DNA of 64,000 nucleotides from Hyparrhenia diplandra (taxonomy: Eukaryota; Streptophyta; Magnoliopsida; Poales; Poaceae): positions 1 through 64,000 of the forward strand of contig JADLZK010007659.1 in assembly GCA_015847255.1 (NCBI GenBank), in the 5' to 3' direction. How positions within the stretch are numbered: position 1 is the stretch's first letter; each line of letters begins with the position of its first letter. A program made the translations under genes and the position numbers. Of the stretch, positions 22,492 to 33,765 are shown piece after piece. The notes beneath the pieces were generated by a model. It was given only the letters and a program-made list of their open reading frames with translations, did not search any database and was not told the origin of the DNA.

Positions 22492-24673
22492 TCAGACGCC
22501 GGCGTTCTTGCCACTCTCCTTGCCGTCGTCGTCGGCGTGGCGTCGAGGCGCCCAGAACCTGATCCTGAGCTCGCGGCGCTCGAGCATCTTATCCACCTCC
22601 TCGATGGGTAGTCCCCTTAGTCTCCGGCACGCAGACGAGCACGAAGGCTAGCGCGGCGACGGACAGTCCACCGAAGATGAGGAACGTCCACGACGTCCCG
22701 ATGGCCTCCGTGAGCGACAGGAACGACTGCGCCACGGCGAGGTTGAACACCCAGTTCGCCGTGGCCGCCGCGCCGCCGCACACGCCGCGGTACCGCAGCG
22801 GGTAGATCTCCGAGTTGACGATCCATGGCACGGTGCCCATGCCGGGGAGAAGAAGATGATGTAGAGCGCCAGACCCAGCAGCGCCAGCCAGCCGTACGGG
22901 CTCGGGCACCCGCGCGTGTACCATAGCCGGCCCTCGCCGTGGCACGCGTGACGCACCGTGTTGTTGGACACCAGGCATGCCCCCGGTAGCATCTTGCCGG
23001 CGCTCGACGCGCAGAAGCCGCACTCGCTCGAACCCACCGCCTTCAGGCACCGCGTGCAGTCCCAGTAGCTGCCGCCGGTGGCCGACGACGCCGACGACGA
23101 CGAGAGGTAGGATGGGCATGTCAGCGAGGCGTCGAAGTGTGCGGTCTCGGCGGCGCTGACGGCCGGGGAGTGGGACGTGGTCTCGTGGAACACGGCGGTG
23201 AGCACGCCGAGGGAGAGGATGACGCCGACGAGGCTGATGACGAGCAGCTTCTTCCTGCCGGTGCGGTCGATGAAGTAGATGCTGACGATGGATCCCAGCG
23301 CGTTGAGGCCCGAGGTGACGAGCGATAGCGCCAGCGCCGTCTGGTTGGACGCGAACCCGGCCAGCTGCACGATCGTCGGGCTGTAGTACATCACCGTGTT
23401 GATGCCCACCAGCTGCTGGAACACCTGCAGACCCACGCCGGCGACCAGACCCCGCCGCACCGTCGCCGTCCGCAGCAACGCCGTCACGCTCACCTTCTCC
23501 GACGACCCCCGTTCCCGCACCTCCGCCGCCACCGACTCCTTCAGCTCCTCGATCTCCCGCTCCACCTCCTCCGCCGAGTAGATCCGCCTTAGGATCGACT
23601 CTGCTTCGTCTGCCCTCCCCTGTTTCATTTCATTTCAATTTCTCTGAATTCAAACAAAAATGGATAGGAGAAGAAAAGAAGATGGAAACCTTTCTGTAGA
23701 GCCAGCGTGGGGATTCAGGGAGAGCGAGCATGAGGCCGAACTGGACGACGGCAGGGACGGCGGCGACGCCAAGCATCCACCGCCACGTGCCGGGCGCCTT
23801 GGTGAAGGCGAGGTTGATGAGGTATGCCAGGAACTGGCCGCCGGTGATGAGGAAGGCGTTGGTGCTGACGAGCGCGCCGCGGATCCTGGCGGGGACGCCT
23901 CGGAGATGTAGAGCGGGGCGGTCATGGAGGCCATGCCGACGCCGAGGCCGACGAAGACGCGGCCCACCACCAGCTGCGCGGGACCCATGGCCGACGCCAT
24001 GATCACGGCGCCCGCGAAGAAAGAGGAAGTCGGCCACCAGGATCGACGTCCGACGCCCGAACCGGTCCGTCGTCCACCCGCCGATCGCCGCGCCGATGAT
24101 CGCGCCCGCCACCGCCATGCTCACGATCATTTCCTGCGCCCACGATTCTCAGTCAGCAATGCATTGCTTGTTTCTTACTGATTGATTGATTGATTGATTT
24201 AGTCCAATCGGTCGAATCGCATCAAGATTGATTGATTTTTTCGTTCTTGGATTATCTTACCTGGAGCCATGTGTTCCTGTCCACTGAAACGAAGTCGTCG
24301 CGGATGTAAAGCAGAGCTCCCGAAATGACACCTGCTCAGACACACAGAAGCAGAGCTCACGTCACTGGTCACTTGCTCACTAACACACGATCTTGTCGAA
24401 CACTTTTCCTGCAGATCCTACTACTACTGAAATTTAAATCATTTCGGCCACCAATAACCACTATCTGGTTGGATACAATCATCATCAGAACTCCTAAAAG
24501 ATCAGAAATGAAAGTGCAGTGACGCAGGCAGGCACGCACCGGTGTCGTAGCCGAAGAGGGAGGCCGCCGATGCCGGCGGAGAAGGCGAGGCGGAGGACGT
24601 AGGGGTTCCTCCACGAGAGGGAGAAGCACTCCTTGAAGGTGGAGCCGTCGAACTCGTGAACGCCGCCCTCCAT
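22492..24673 (-). CDS. Inositol transporter (INT-type, MFS sugar porter)
   Basis: Minus-strand gene with four exons: 24,540-24,673, 24,261-24,331, 23,690-24,133 and 22,492-23,619. It encodes a 12-TM major facilitator of the plant INT clade, which co-transports myo-inositol with protons, usually at the plasma membrane. Visible family marks are MEGGVHEFDGSTFKECF at the start, TTDRFGRRTS, VGRVFVGLGVGMASMTAPLY, PESPRWLYRK, VFQQLVGINTVMYYSP, DRTGRKKLL, VPWIVNSEIYPLRYRGV and VPETKG. A large loop before the last membrane block has repeated cysteines (YWDCTRCLKA, ECGFCAS), as in the PSI-like extracellular loop of INT2/INT4-type proteins. Against this frame there are five single-base changes: extra G in 24,558-24,560, extra A in 24,020-24,022, a missing G at 23,891-23,894, a missing G at 22,844-22,847 and an extra T at 22,612. 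Codons between them look intact, so error or very recent decay is likely. A (TGAT)n run lies in intron 2. Confidence 0.88.
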
Positions 24674-25186
24674 GGCCGACGCTGACGGCACCAAGCGAGC
24701 TTCCTGAGCTCACACCTCCCCTCCCTCCGGCGGTCCACGTCCACCAAACCTTATCCTTGCTTCTTGGACTCCCAATCACAAATAATGGAGGGTTTCGAGT
24801 TTGGACTGGTATGCCTGTATGTGTATATATATTACTACGTGGAGCTTAGCTGATGCCATTGCCTGTCTTGTTGCGTGTGGATTATTGCAGAGAGAGACTG
24901 ATAAAACCGAGAAGATTCCGGGGGCCCGAATTGACCCCAAGGGCGTGCTGTCGACTTGCAGCTTTGACTACATGACTAATAGCTCTCCCTATGTGTGATG
25001 GGGACGCGATGATGATGATTGGATGGAAAATAACAGCCACCGATTGGTACTACTATTGGACAAGGTATCTGTCTCTCATCTTTGCTGCCACCTCGGGTGT
25101 GCAGGACAATTTTTTGTGCAACCAATTCTAGCATAAGTGTCCGTGAATTACTCTTCAAATGTTCGTTTCTTATTCTGCATTTATTA
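24674..25186 (-). promoter_or_regulatory. Transporter 5' leader and promoter region
   Basis: The start codon is at 24,673 (minus). A TATATATA run at 24,824-24,832 lies about 150 bases upstream and is the best TATA candidate, placing initiation near 24,790-24,800. Farther upstream (to 25,186) I see no gene. The promoter is bounded by a transposon-like sequence from 25,188. Confidence 0.45.
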
Positions 25187-25187
25187 G

Positions 25188-26015
25188 CAGTGGCGGATCC
25201 AGGATTAATATGTAGGGTTAAAGAAGTTTAAAGCGGTTTTGTTTTAAAACGTAGATGAATCACCTTCAGAATACTACATGAGAAGAAAAATAGACAGTTT
25301 TTTTTATATATCAATAATATATGACAACATGACACGTGGTACCCATTATTCTTCAAAGTTCTAAACGCAGAAGAGGATGGGACTAAATTATTTTAAGACA
25401 GTAACATACGACGATATTTCATATTTTCAAACCATTTTATGCTTTTTAATTTTTCTATGCAAACATTCCAGTATCTACAAACACTAATTCATCAAGGATC
25501 ATGTACATATAAACATAAGCAACAACAAATACAGTTGGAAAATACACACCCAAATTTAGGTTAATGGTGAGACTGTAAACGACAGAACAAGAACAATAAA
25601 AACAAATTTTAGAAACAAAGATAAGGGCACTCACAATGCTAGAAACTATCATGGTTTCTATAGTCTTGGACATTGTGTCAAGAAACCATCTTCCACAATA
25701 CAATTTTATATCATGATGTTACATAACCCACTTGTCACTCTCACATATTGTCTTGGTTTATGTGAAGACTTGGTTTCTTAGTTAGACTTGGTTTCTTATG
25801 TTTTTCCTCTCTCTCTTCAATAAGTATAGCACCACATCAACAAAAAGCAATAAATAGAGGGGTAATAAATGAGGATAGAAATTATGATAGAGTCTGGATT
25901 GTGAGTGCTCTAACAAGTCCAATTCATATCAACATCTACCCTAGGCCATTGCATGGGATACACGGTGGGTGGGTTGGGGGGTGGGGGGCTCAAGCCCCTC
26001 CGCTAGATCTGCCCC
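25188..26015. mobile_element. TIR-like element (AGTGGCGGATCCAG ends), tentative
   Basis: AGTGGCGGATCCAG at 25,188 is an imperfect inverted match to CTAGATCTGCCCCT near 26,002-26,015, and the right side has the GGGGGCTCAAGCCCCTCC segment common near ends of this grass repeat class. A second copy of the right end plus flank (CTAGATCTGCCCCTATAACTAG, AAAACTTACCCT) is at about 26,512-26,552. No target duplication is clear. A Tourist MITE is nested inside. Confidence 0.4.
25625..25910. mobile_element. Tourist-like MITE (286 bp)
   Basis: Ends GGGCACTCACAATGC and (reverse complement) GAGCACTCACAATCC form a TIR flanked by TAA on both sides (25,622-25,624 and 25,911-25,913). It is AT-rich and non-coding. 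The TAA target and size fit Tourist/PIF-Harbinger MITEs. Confidence 0.85.
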
Positions 26016-26698
26016 TAACTAGTAACAAAACTTACCCTGCCATGAGACATTGCAAATCAACACCTTGTTGCTTAATTGTTTAATACTTGGCTTTGTTTCA
26101 TACATATAAGTGGATTCTTCAATGGTTTATGATGTCCCTTCTCGTTGTTCATTTAATTTCCACTATTCAAGATTGAGTTTCTAACTGCACCCAAAAATGG
26201 AAAACACACCATTTTGAATGCAACATTCTACATTTTTGTGGTTTTGCAATCATGGCAGTGTTGGAAGAGGATGACATGAGAAGAGGCGTCCCAAGTTACT
26301 AAGCCGTGCAGTATTAATACTGTCACAAGATCTGAAAATGATGATAGATAGTGTTGTCATGGAGGGAACCTCGATGATGATGTCAATGAGCTCGGCGGCG
26401 GATGCGTCGACTGGCCGTGGGTGCCGCGTGGTCGATTGTGGATGCCTCAAGGTGGTGGACAGTGGCTCGCGGCATGGGGACACTAGGGGGCTCATGCCCC
26501 TCCACCCCACCACTAGATCTGCCCCTATAACTAGTAGCAAAACTTACCCTTTCATGAAAAATTGCAATGAACTTATATGGTGTGAACACGGATGGTGGCC
26601 AATCTCAATGTGGGGAGAGAACATATAAACCTAAGTACATGGCATGTCAGCCTCTCTATAATTGTACCATGGAGTAGTACTTGAAAACTATCTGAGGG
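26016..26698. other. Intergenic sequence with a duplicated transposon end
   Basis: No gene. The stretch includes a second copy of the right end and flank of the preceding element (about 26,485-26,560, same GGGGGCTCA.GCCCCTCC and AACTAGTA(G/A)CAAAACTTACCCT words as 25,985-26,040). The region between is unassigned. Confidence 0.5.
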
Positions 26699-26701
26699 TT
26701 A

Positions 26702-27063
26702 GAGCATTTCCAACAAGTTTCCAAACCCACTCCCAATCTCAATTCCGATTTATTGTGTTACTTCGAAAAATCGACTCATTCACACAAAAAGTATTAGAAA
26801 GACGTGGAATTTGAAAGGACGTGGGCAACAATAAGGAGTAGGAGCAGAATTCCCAATACAAATGTACACTAAAAATAAAGATAGTATGCAAATGGTTACG
26901 GTGATTTGTAAATGGTCCAGGAAGATGAGAAATTGTCTTTTATTATATTTTAGGAACGAGATTTTTTTTTTTTGGGGGAATGTATTGGAGGAGCCCAATA
27001 AGTATGCTTGTAAATTTTTTTAGCCACTTGGGAAAGTGATTGATGAAACTATTGGAGATGCTC
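26702..27063. mobile_element. Tourist-like MITE (362 bp)
   Basis: The left end GAGCATTTCCAACA and right end TTGGAGATGCTC are inverted copies of the common GAGCATCTCCAA terminus, flanked by TTA (26,699-26,701 and 27,064-27,066). The interior is non-coding. Confidence 0.85.
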
Positions 27064-27290
27064 TTACCTAAACATACTGGTACTGTTGAACAGTAAGTTA
27101 GGTACAACAGTTTAGTTTGTATGCATATTTGTCAATGTATATATAACTCAGGAATTAGTTTATCTTCTCTCACATAATTGTCACTAAATCAATTACGTCA
27201 TGAAAAAACAACTCAGGAAATAATTCATTTCTTTATTTATGTTGTAGATATTAGGAAGAACTTTCCAATTACTCCTATAAAGATAAGGTA

Positions 27291-27751
27291 ACAAAAGAAA
27301 TAACTTTTAAAAAAAAACTTCGGTCGGGTGGGGAAAGACCGCCCCCCGCATTGTTCTTAAGAAGAAACCTCGGTTTCCCCGGCGAGAAAAAATCCCGAAC
27401 TCGGTCCCGCCCGACACTAGGAGCTTCAAGCCTATGGGAACTACGATCCTCAATCCATTTTGGAAGACGGGGGCGAATTACACGAACCCAAGAGCGGTAT
27501 ACCAACCCGAGCTGGGGCGGACAACGTAGCCCCCGGGCGGTATACCAACCGGAACCCACAACTCGATCCATACGGTGCACTGGGCGAGCTCTTAACTAGT
27601 GCTTTGGCACACGGGACTAACGAGGGAATTTTTTAACCTGGCACGAAATTCGCTTCCACGGGGATTCGAACTCGGGACGCGTGGAGTGTCGCTCGAGTGA
27701 CTTAGACAACCCGGACTAAGCACCCTTTGGCACAAAAGAAATAACTTTCCT
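27291..27751 (-). mobile_element. tRNA-derived SINE with 17-bp target duplication
   Basis: A target duplication ACAAAAGAAATAACTTT flanks the insert (about 27,292-27,308 and 27,734-27,750). Read on the minus strand from about 27,730, the head contains a box-B pol III word (GAGTTCGAATCCCCG, near 27,660-27,675) and the element ends in a run of T, as in plant SINEs of the Au/p-SINE kind. At about 420 bp it is long for a SINE. The body is GC-rich with no frame. Earlier literature families are not assigned here. Confidence 0.7.
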
Positions 27752-29600
27752 AATCAGCAAAGGTATTTTTTGGCCCGTGTGGCTAGCCGTGCCAAAATGC
27801 GATCAAACTTCGTGAAAGCAAGATCATGGAAAGGCCCCCAACAATGCGGGCACATGCTGGAAGATTGGGTGCTCTTGTCCAAGTGTGTAAAGCATGTGTA
27901 AAGCATGCACGCCAACTGTGTGGCCGGGCTTTTCTATATGTCTAGCTTTGTGTGACCACACTTGTACTTAGCTACATTGCACGACAACACCCACATATCT
28001 CTGTGTGGTTTCTAGAGCACAAGACAAGCGAGCGAGCACCCTTGTCCTCCAGACCGGCGCGTAAAGTGTTAGTGGTACGAATTAAGAAGAGATTAGTATA
28101 ACTTATTTTTTATTTCACTCGTGTGGTGTGAGAGATTGTCTTTTTCGTATGATTGGACACCAATTGGTGGTGCCAAAGGCGATCCTGGAGGTTAAAGTAA
28201 GCGTGGAGTCTGGTCCCTACCATTCCCTGCCTACCAATTTCTCAGCGTGGTGGACACAAAGTTTATAGTAGTAAAAAAAAAAAGGATTCCAAATCAATGT
28301 GATTCACATCATCTAAGATAGACAAATCTCTTTCAAAGACCAATAACAAGAGCTACTAATAATTTTGAACTCTACTGCGGCCCGCATGCAAATGCGCGGA
28401 CCATAGCCATGCGCTTCCTAGCTCCTTACTCGGCACGGGACGCCTCTACCTTCTCCCGTGTGCCTCCCATTCTTCCTTCTCGCTCCCCCGTAGCCTCATC
28501 ACCCTGCTCGGCTCCGATGGCGTCCATGCCGCCTCCACACCCATCTTGAACCACAAACAACCCTAACCCGAGCCCTCTGCTTTAGATTCGGTGCAAGCGC
28601 CCCTGCCTTATAACCCCTTCCCCTTCTCTGGTGGCGCACCGCTACCTCCACTGCACTTATGGCAACCTCTTCTTCCTCCAAATAAATCTACTATAAAATA
28701 TATTTCATGATTAATTTAATTTACTTATTTTGTGTCATAATGTAGTATTTTTTATATAACTTTGATCAAATCAAATTAATTGACTACTCGAAAAGTCCTA
28801 GGACAAATGCTCTCCACCCTTTCTTTGCAAAATATTTGTAAATTTGCCGAGGTAGGCATCGGGACCTCATCACGTTTAAAACACAAAATTTACATATTCC
28901 GCGTTCCCCATCACGTTTGAGGGCCTTTCCTTAAAGGCCTCTAAAGAGTAAAGACTACTACCAGTACATTTTAAGGTAAAGGTAGGTGCCATTTGCATCT
29001 ACACTTGGACCATATATAATCGGAAACAGTGCAAGTCCAGAATATGAAACCGTCATGATTAGTTCTACAGTAATACAATTGTTCTCCATACCTAATTAAT
29101 AAGCATAGATATGTTCCAAAGTTCAATAATGGATACAAGAAGAAAATATTACTTGGACTTTGATTGGAACCAACTCCAATCATTAATTAGGGGAGAAAGG
29201 AGAGATTCTCTTTGTGCGATGCATATATATCACATAATTAACACGGCTCTGCTGCATGGTTTCAAAATTCCAACCACGTTTGAGCGGTCCCTGGAAAATA
29301 CGTAGAGAACTGAGGTTCCAGACTTCCAGTATGGCACCTCTAGAGAGATAATTTGTGTTTGACCAGTCAGTAAGCTACAAAGTGGATTGGGCTAGCACTA
29401 TCCCCTCTCGTGAGAGATTCTCTTGCGTGGTGCAATGGGACTTCTTGTCCATGCATGGCTGAACTGAAGATGCTATGTATCGATGGGGAAGAACCAAAGA
29501 AGGGAGAGCTGCATGTGTAACACCTATGCTCTAGGGTGTAGTGGTAGGTATCAACCTGTTTTTCGTTGGACCCAGACATGCATCTTGTAACACCTATGAT
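27752..29600. other. Intergenic sequence, no gene recognised
   Basis: A mixed-composition tract. A GC-richer patch at 28,380-28,680 has open frames but no splice sites or recognisable motif. A small tandem word (GTGTAAAGCAT twice) is at about 27,884-27,907. I see nothing else of note. Confidence 0.4.
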
Positions 29601-29609
29601 CAATTCGAT

Positions 29610-31425
29610 TTTTTTTTTCAAGAGCACGCCTAGACGCGTTTTTCATTAAGCAGACAGAGTGTTACAAACCATGGTCGATCCAGTAACACGATGATTATCG
29701 GGATCACCACCCTTACTTCTACTGGATTTTACATGAGCGATTACATTGGAACAAACTTGCAACAAGAATGAAAATGAAGAGATGAAGCCAGAACTATCAA
29801 GCCTCCTCTTCCACAATCCCAGCCATGTTGAGATCCATGGCGGAAAGATCGATCCCACCTCCTAGTAGAGCCTCGAAGCAACTCTGTTTCGTTCGGTCAT
29901 CTTGCCCCCAAACGCGCAACCACAAAATTCTGCTCAATTTCTGAGTCCACGGCATCATCGTCGACCTTCTCGCCAAGCTTACGAAGCGGCACCTTACATT
30001 GGACCGTTGCATTGGGGGGGCAGCGGTTTGCCCGCAATGCGTCCACTCCTCCGCGAGGGAATGGGTGACACCGGCATGCGGGGAACGGCGTAGCTTGGGC
30101 CCAGCCTTGATCGGGAGGGTGTTGAGGGGGGCGCATATCCACGCCTCCGGCTTCTCTGGACCGGCGGTGTCCGCGGCGCTCAACATCATCATCGGAGGAG
30201 GGCTAGCATGGCGTAGTGTCGATGTCTACCTTAGACATCGAAGGAGCAAGCAGGCGGCGGGCGACATCCGACGACGGCGGGACTAGTCGGGCCGAGCACG
30301 GCGTCGTGGTGGGAGAGATGTCGGCTGGCCGCCGCCGCCACCACCACGGCCCGGGCACGGGCACTCAAATTCGACATCGACCATGGCGGACCACCGGTCG
30401 GCCGTAGCGGCGGCGATGCGGACTCGCGATGTCCCGATCTTGAGCTTCGTCGTCGGCACACACGGACCAGCGAGTCCACTCCTCGAGTGTCGCGGTCCGG
30501 CCGGCAATCTCCTCCAACATTGGGTCGATCCATGCGTGCGGCCCCATGCTCGTGCGGAGCTCCACCCCGAGCAGGTCAGGCTCATGGAAACAGCCCGCAT
30601 GAACAACGGAGAGGAGGTGGCAGCGTTGCCATGAGGAGGTGGCCACACGTACCCTCCACCTGTAGTGGCCCATGTCAGACGTCATTAGAATCGGGCGTTG
30701 ATGGAGCCGAGGCGCTCCCACTGTTGCGGATACTCTTCTTCTCTGGCGGCGGCGGTTGTGGCGCGGATGTGGTCTGCAGCGGTCGAAGGGCCCACGCTCA
30801 CCCACGACCTCGGCATGCGCCATGGGCGTGTGGCGCCCTATGCCCCCAGCGCCCGGCAGTGCGGCGGCCTTGTATGAAGCTACAACTCGTCTTGGCGTGC
30901 GTGCCGAAGGCGGTTGAAGCATAGACCACGAAGGTCCTTGGGGGCACGCCTCGGCGGCCGGATGCGGGAAGCCGGCGGCGGCGGCGGACCTCCCGAAACC
31001 CATCCACGTTAGGTTTGGAGGAAAGGCGCGACGGATGCAGAAAAGTGGCAACAGTGGCGGCGAGGCCTAGCCACTCCCGAGGAGTTCCCTTGGCGGCGGC
31101 GACGCGGTGGGCGGTAGCACGGAGAGCCCGGCGCTGGAAAGCCGGGACTCGCGAGGCTGCGTCTTGACTTCCGAGCGATGGGCGGGGACCCGGTGCAGCC
31201 CATCTTGGTCGTACCCACCGCACGCTTGGGCCGCGGACTCGGTCTGCGCCGCCGCCCGCCTGTGGCGGTGGAGTACCTCGGTGGCTTCACGTCTGGGGAA
31301 GGGATCGCTTTGAGCCCAACCCGGTCTCCTACACCTTTGAACCGGCGGCGACGCGGCCGTTCTTGCGTTGCGGCGTCCATGCGTTTTATTTCCTTCTCTA
31401 GCCACAACCCACAATGCAAGAATAT
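29610..31425 (-). pseudogene. Retroelement-derived GC-rich sequence, decayed, probably LINE-like
   Basis: Read on the minus strand, GC-rich frames begin near 31,410 (for example MDAATQERPRRRRFKGVGDR) and shift repeatedly to about 29,800, where a frame with LRVWGQDDRTKQSCFEALLG and GIDLSAMDLNMAGI ends. It is followed by ...AATGAAAAACGCG and an A-run at about 29,610-29,618, resembling the polyadenylated 3' end of a LINE. No reverse transcriptase or zinc knuckle is readable. The call rests on polarity, the A-tail and the overall look, so it is tentative. Confidence 0.4.
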
Positions 31426-31436
31426 GTTATTTGCTA

Positions 31437-31736
31437 CTCACTCCATCCCAAATTGTCAGTCATTTCAAAAATCTTGGAGAGTCAAAACTTTTCAATTTGA
31501 CCAAATTTATATGACAAGCCTCAAAAAATATATATATGACAAGATAATAACATTCATGATGCCAACTAAGTATTGTATCACTATTCATTAGATTCTTCAT
31601 CAATTATATTTTCATAATATACCTATTTGATGTCTTAAATATATTTATAGTTTTTCTATAAGTATGGTCGATCGTAAAAATACTTTGGCTCTTCAAGATT
31701 ATTGGAATGACTTACAATTTGAAATGTAGGAAATAG
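31437..31736. mobile_element. Degenerate Stowaway-like MITE
   Basis: The left end CTCACTCCATCCCAAATTGT and right end ACAATTTGAAATGTAGGAAATAG are imperfect inverted copies between TA dinucleotides (31,435-31,436 and 31,737-31,738). The interior is AT-rich with the usual TTTGACCAAATTTATA-type words. It is more decayed than the other copies in the window. Confidence 0.65.
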
Positions 31737-32514
31737 TAGCTGTTTAGCATATTGTTGTTTGTTGAAGTGCCAAATGCATCAAACTGGTACCAAGGAGATG
31801 CTTATAGGAAAGGTTTTTTTTTGGGTGACTGGATGCTTATAGGAAGGTGGAATGAAGAAAAATGCAAAACGGTCAAGGCGTAGGGATTTGAGGTGGATAC
31901 GAAAGGTTAGATGCTGATTTGAGGTGGATGTTTCTTGACCTTTGATGCATGAAACAAAAAACACTTTGTTATTCATTTGCAAAAGGGATGAGGGACACCT
32001 ACACCATTATTATCTAAATTAAGTGGCCGTGGTAAAGTTCTTCTTTTAAAAAAAAAAAATAAAGTAAGAAAAGAAAACTCTCTCGTTTGCTAATCTTGTG
32101 TGTGGTCCGTGTCTGAAAAATACGCTGAAAAATTATCTCGTTTCCCGAGCTACTTTTCAATACGCGGAATGTCTCTGAATCCAATATATCCAACCTCATG
32201 TTGGCCCCCAAGAAAAAACTCCATTTTTTCAATAGTATTTCTTGTCTCGCCGCATGCAAATGGATCACATCACACCCTATACTACTACTACTTGTTGGGC
32301 CAAAGCACTGTTCATGGAGAAGGATGTCACGAGGAAACCACACATGTGCTCATGCTTCTTCCATATTGTGTCATCCATCATGTGTCATCCATGTAATGCA
32401 CGATGCAGAGGAGATTTGCCGTAAAGCCAGATTGTGTCATCCACCATGTCTTTATTTGACCTAGTGACACTAGCTGTCTGTCTGTGTGGTGACACAATTA
32501 AGCACGCTGAAAAA
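31737..32514. other. Intergenic sequence, no gene recognised
   Basis: AT-rich with short frames only. A small direct repeat (GGATGCTTATAGGAA words at about 31,797 and 31,830, and GATTTGAGGTGGAT near 31,888 and 31,917) suggests local slippage. Repeated TGTGTCATCCA words occur near 32,370-32,440. Confidence 0.4.
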
Positions 32515-32900
32515 CGTCTGTTCCGTTGGTCCAAAGCCGTCGCAATCTGACAGATTCAGAGTATAATCAAAATCAGCCAATGAAATCCCTTGTTAAAAAC
32601 GCCTGGTCACATCGTCACATCACATCGCATGGGATCTGCTTGTCGACTGTTCCAGTGTCCAAGGGTTGTCGTGTGTTCCTGAGAAATGGTTTGGTCGTTG
32701 CTAGCGAGGAAGAACGGTTTGTTGGCTGCCTTGAGCTCTTGACTCACATACAGACAGTTGGCTTTGGATGTTACGTACAGTATCGTGGACAACTATCTTT
32801 GGATGTTACGTATAGTATTGTGGACAACATGCAGTTGCAGTTTTTAGGCAGCAGGTTTCAGGATTGCACGGTCTCTTTGTTGGTTGCAGATATTTAATTT
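32515..32900. repeat. Duplicated segment (partner at 35,875-36,190)
   Basis: Shares with 35,875-36,190 the words TCTGTTCCGTTGGTCCAA, CTGACAGATTCAGAGTATAA, AGCCAATGAAATCCCT, GTTAAAAACGCCTGGTCACA, CAGTGTCCAAGGG and ATGGTTTG. No frame is conserved between copies. Position relative to the DUF295 fragments suggests it is duplicated flank of that gene family. Confidence 0.75.
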
Positions 32901-32924
32901 CTCTCTTCTTTCCTTTCTTTTATT

Positions 32925-33762
32925 TATAAAAAAATGAAGAGATGGTGGCCATTCAATAAGTTAAGTAATACATGGAAAGAAAAAATTGGAGTTGGCCTTT
33001 AATGTTAGGATTAATTTTTCAAGTTAGAATTTGATTTTTGTGTCTAATATTTGTAGTAAATGGTCTAATTCCCTTGTAAGGAATGAAACCAGATTTTATG
33101 CATTATATGTAAAAAAAAAAAAGTTAGGTAAATGGAGAGGAAAAATTTGAGGTGTGGCAAGCCGGTAAGTTAATCGCAAATACAGATGGGCTCATTTACA
33201 GTTCCGCGGACGTATGGGCCGACTCCTCGCACTAATGGACTAGTGGACCTCAACAGTCAACAGTGGGCCACATCAAAGAATAGAGGTCCATACTCCAACA
33301 GAGACAAGATCTTCCTTCCTTCCATCCCCATGTTAGTTTGAGGTTCTGGCCCATTAATTGTATTAAATCCATTTTCTTTGAGTCTTCCTTTTTTTTCTTC
33401 TTCTAGATAGGAGCATATAGGACGTATAAAATCCTTGAAAGCACAGTGTACCCGAGAAAATTATGATTTAGATTTTTTTTATGTTTGGAAAATTATGACC
33501 CTCTTCATATAAGTATATCTATTTCACATGCAAACTAATAAACAAAGAGATGAATGAACAAAAACTATTGAGCCCAATAGTTTGCTTATTAATGTATTGA
33601 TGATTTTTTTAGGAAAATTAATTTATTGATGATGAGTACAATTTGGAAATAATTAATTTATTATTTGGAACAATAATGAGCATTGAGCATAAACATGGTA
33701 GACAGAAGAAGTTCATTTCTCTGTTAAATATTTGTATTACAATCTATTTGCATCTGCTTCAG
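32925..33762. repeat. Non-coding module, copy C1 left part (partners C2 and C3)
   Basis: Collinear with 43,350-44,640 (C2); part of it also matches 45,055-45,560 (C3). Shared words include GGCCTTTAATGTTAGGATTA, GGTGTGG.AAGCCGGTAAGTT, TATGGGCCGACTC, GACCTCAACAGTCAACAGTG, GGCCCATTA and GTATAAAATCCTTGA. C1 lacks the SINE and MITE present in C2. It continues after a PIF/Harbinger-like insertion at 34,933-35,270. Confidence 0.85.
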
Positions 33763-33765
33763 TAA

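Noticed and set aside
23137..24181. Plus-strand frames opposite the transporter
   Set aside because: They are antisense shadows of GC-rich exons, with compositions dictated by the minus-strand codons.
27650..27735. Possible tRNA gene on the minus strand
   Set aside because: Box B is present but a full cloverleaf is not, and it forms the head of an element with a 17-bp target duplication, so it is a SINE.
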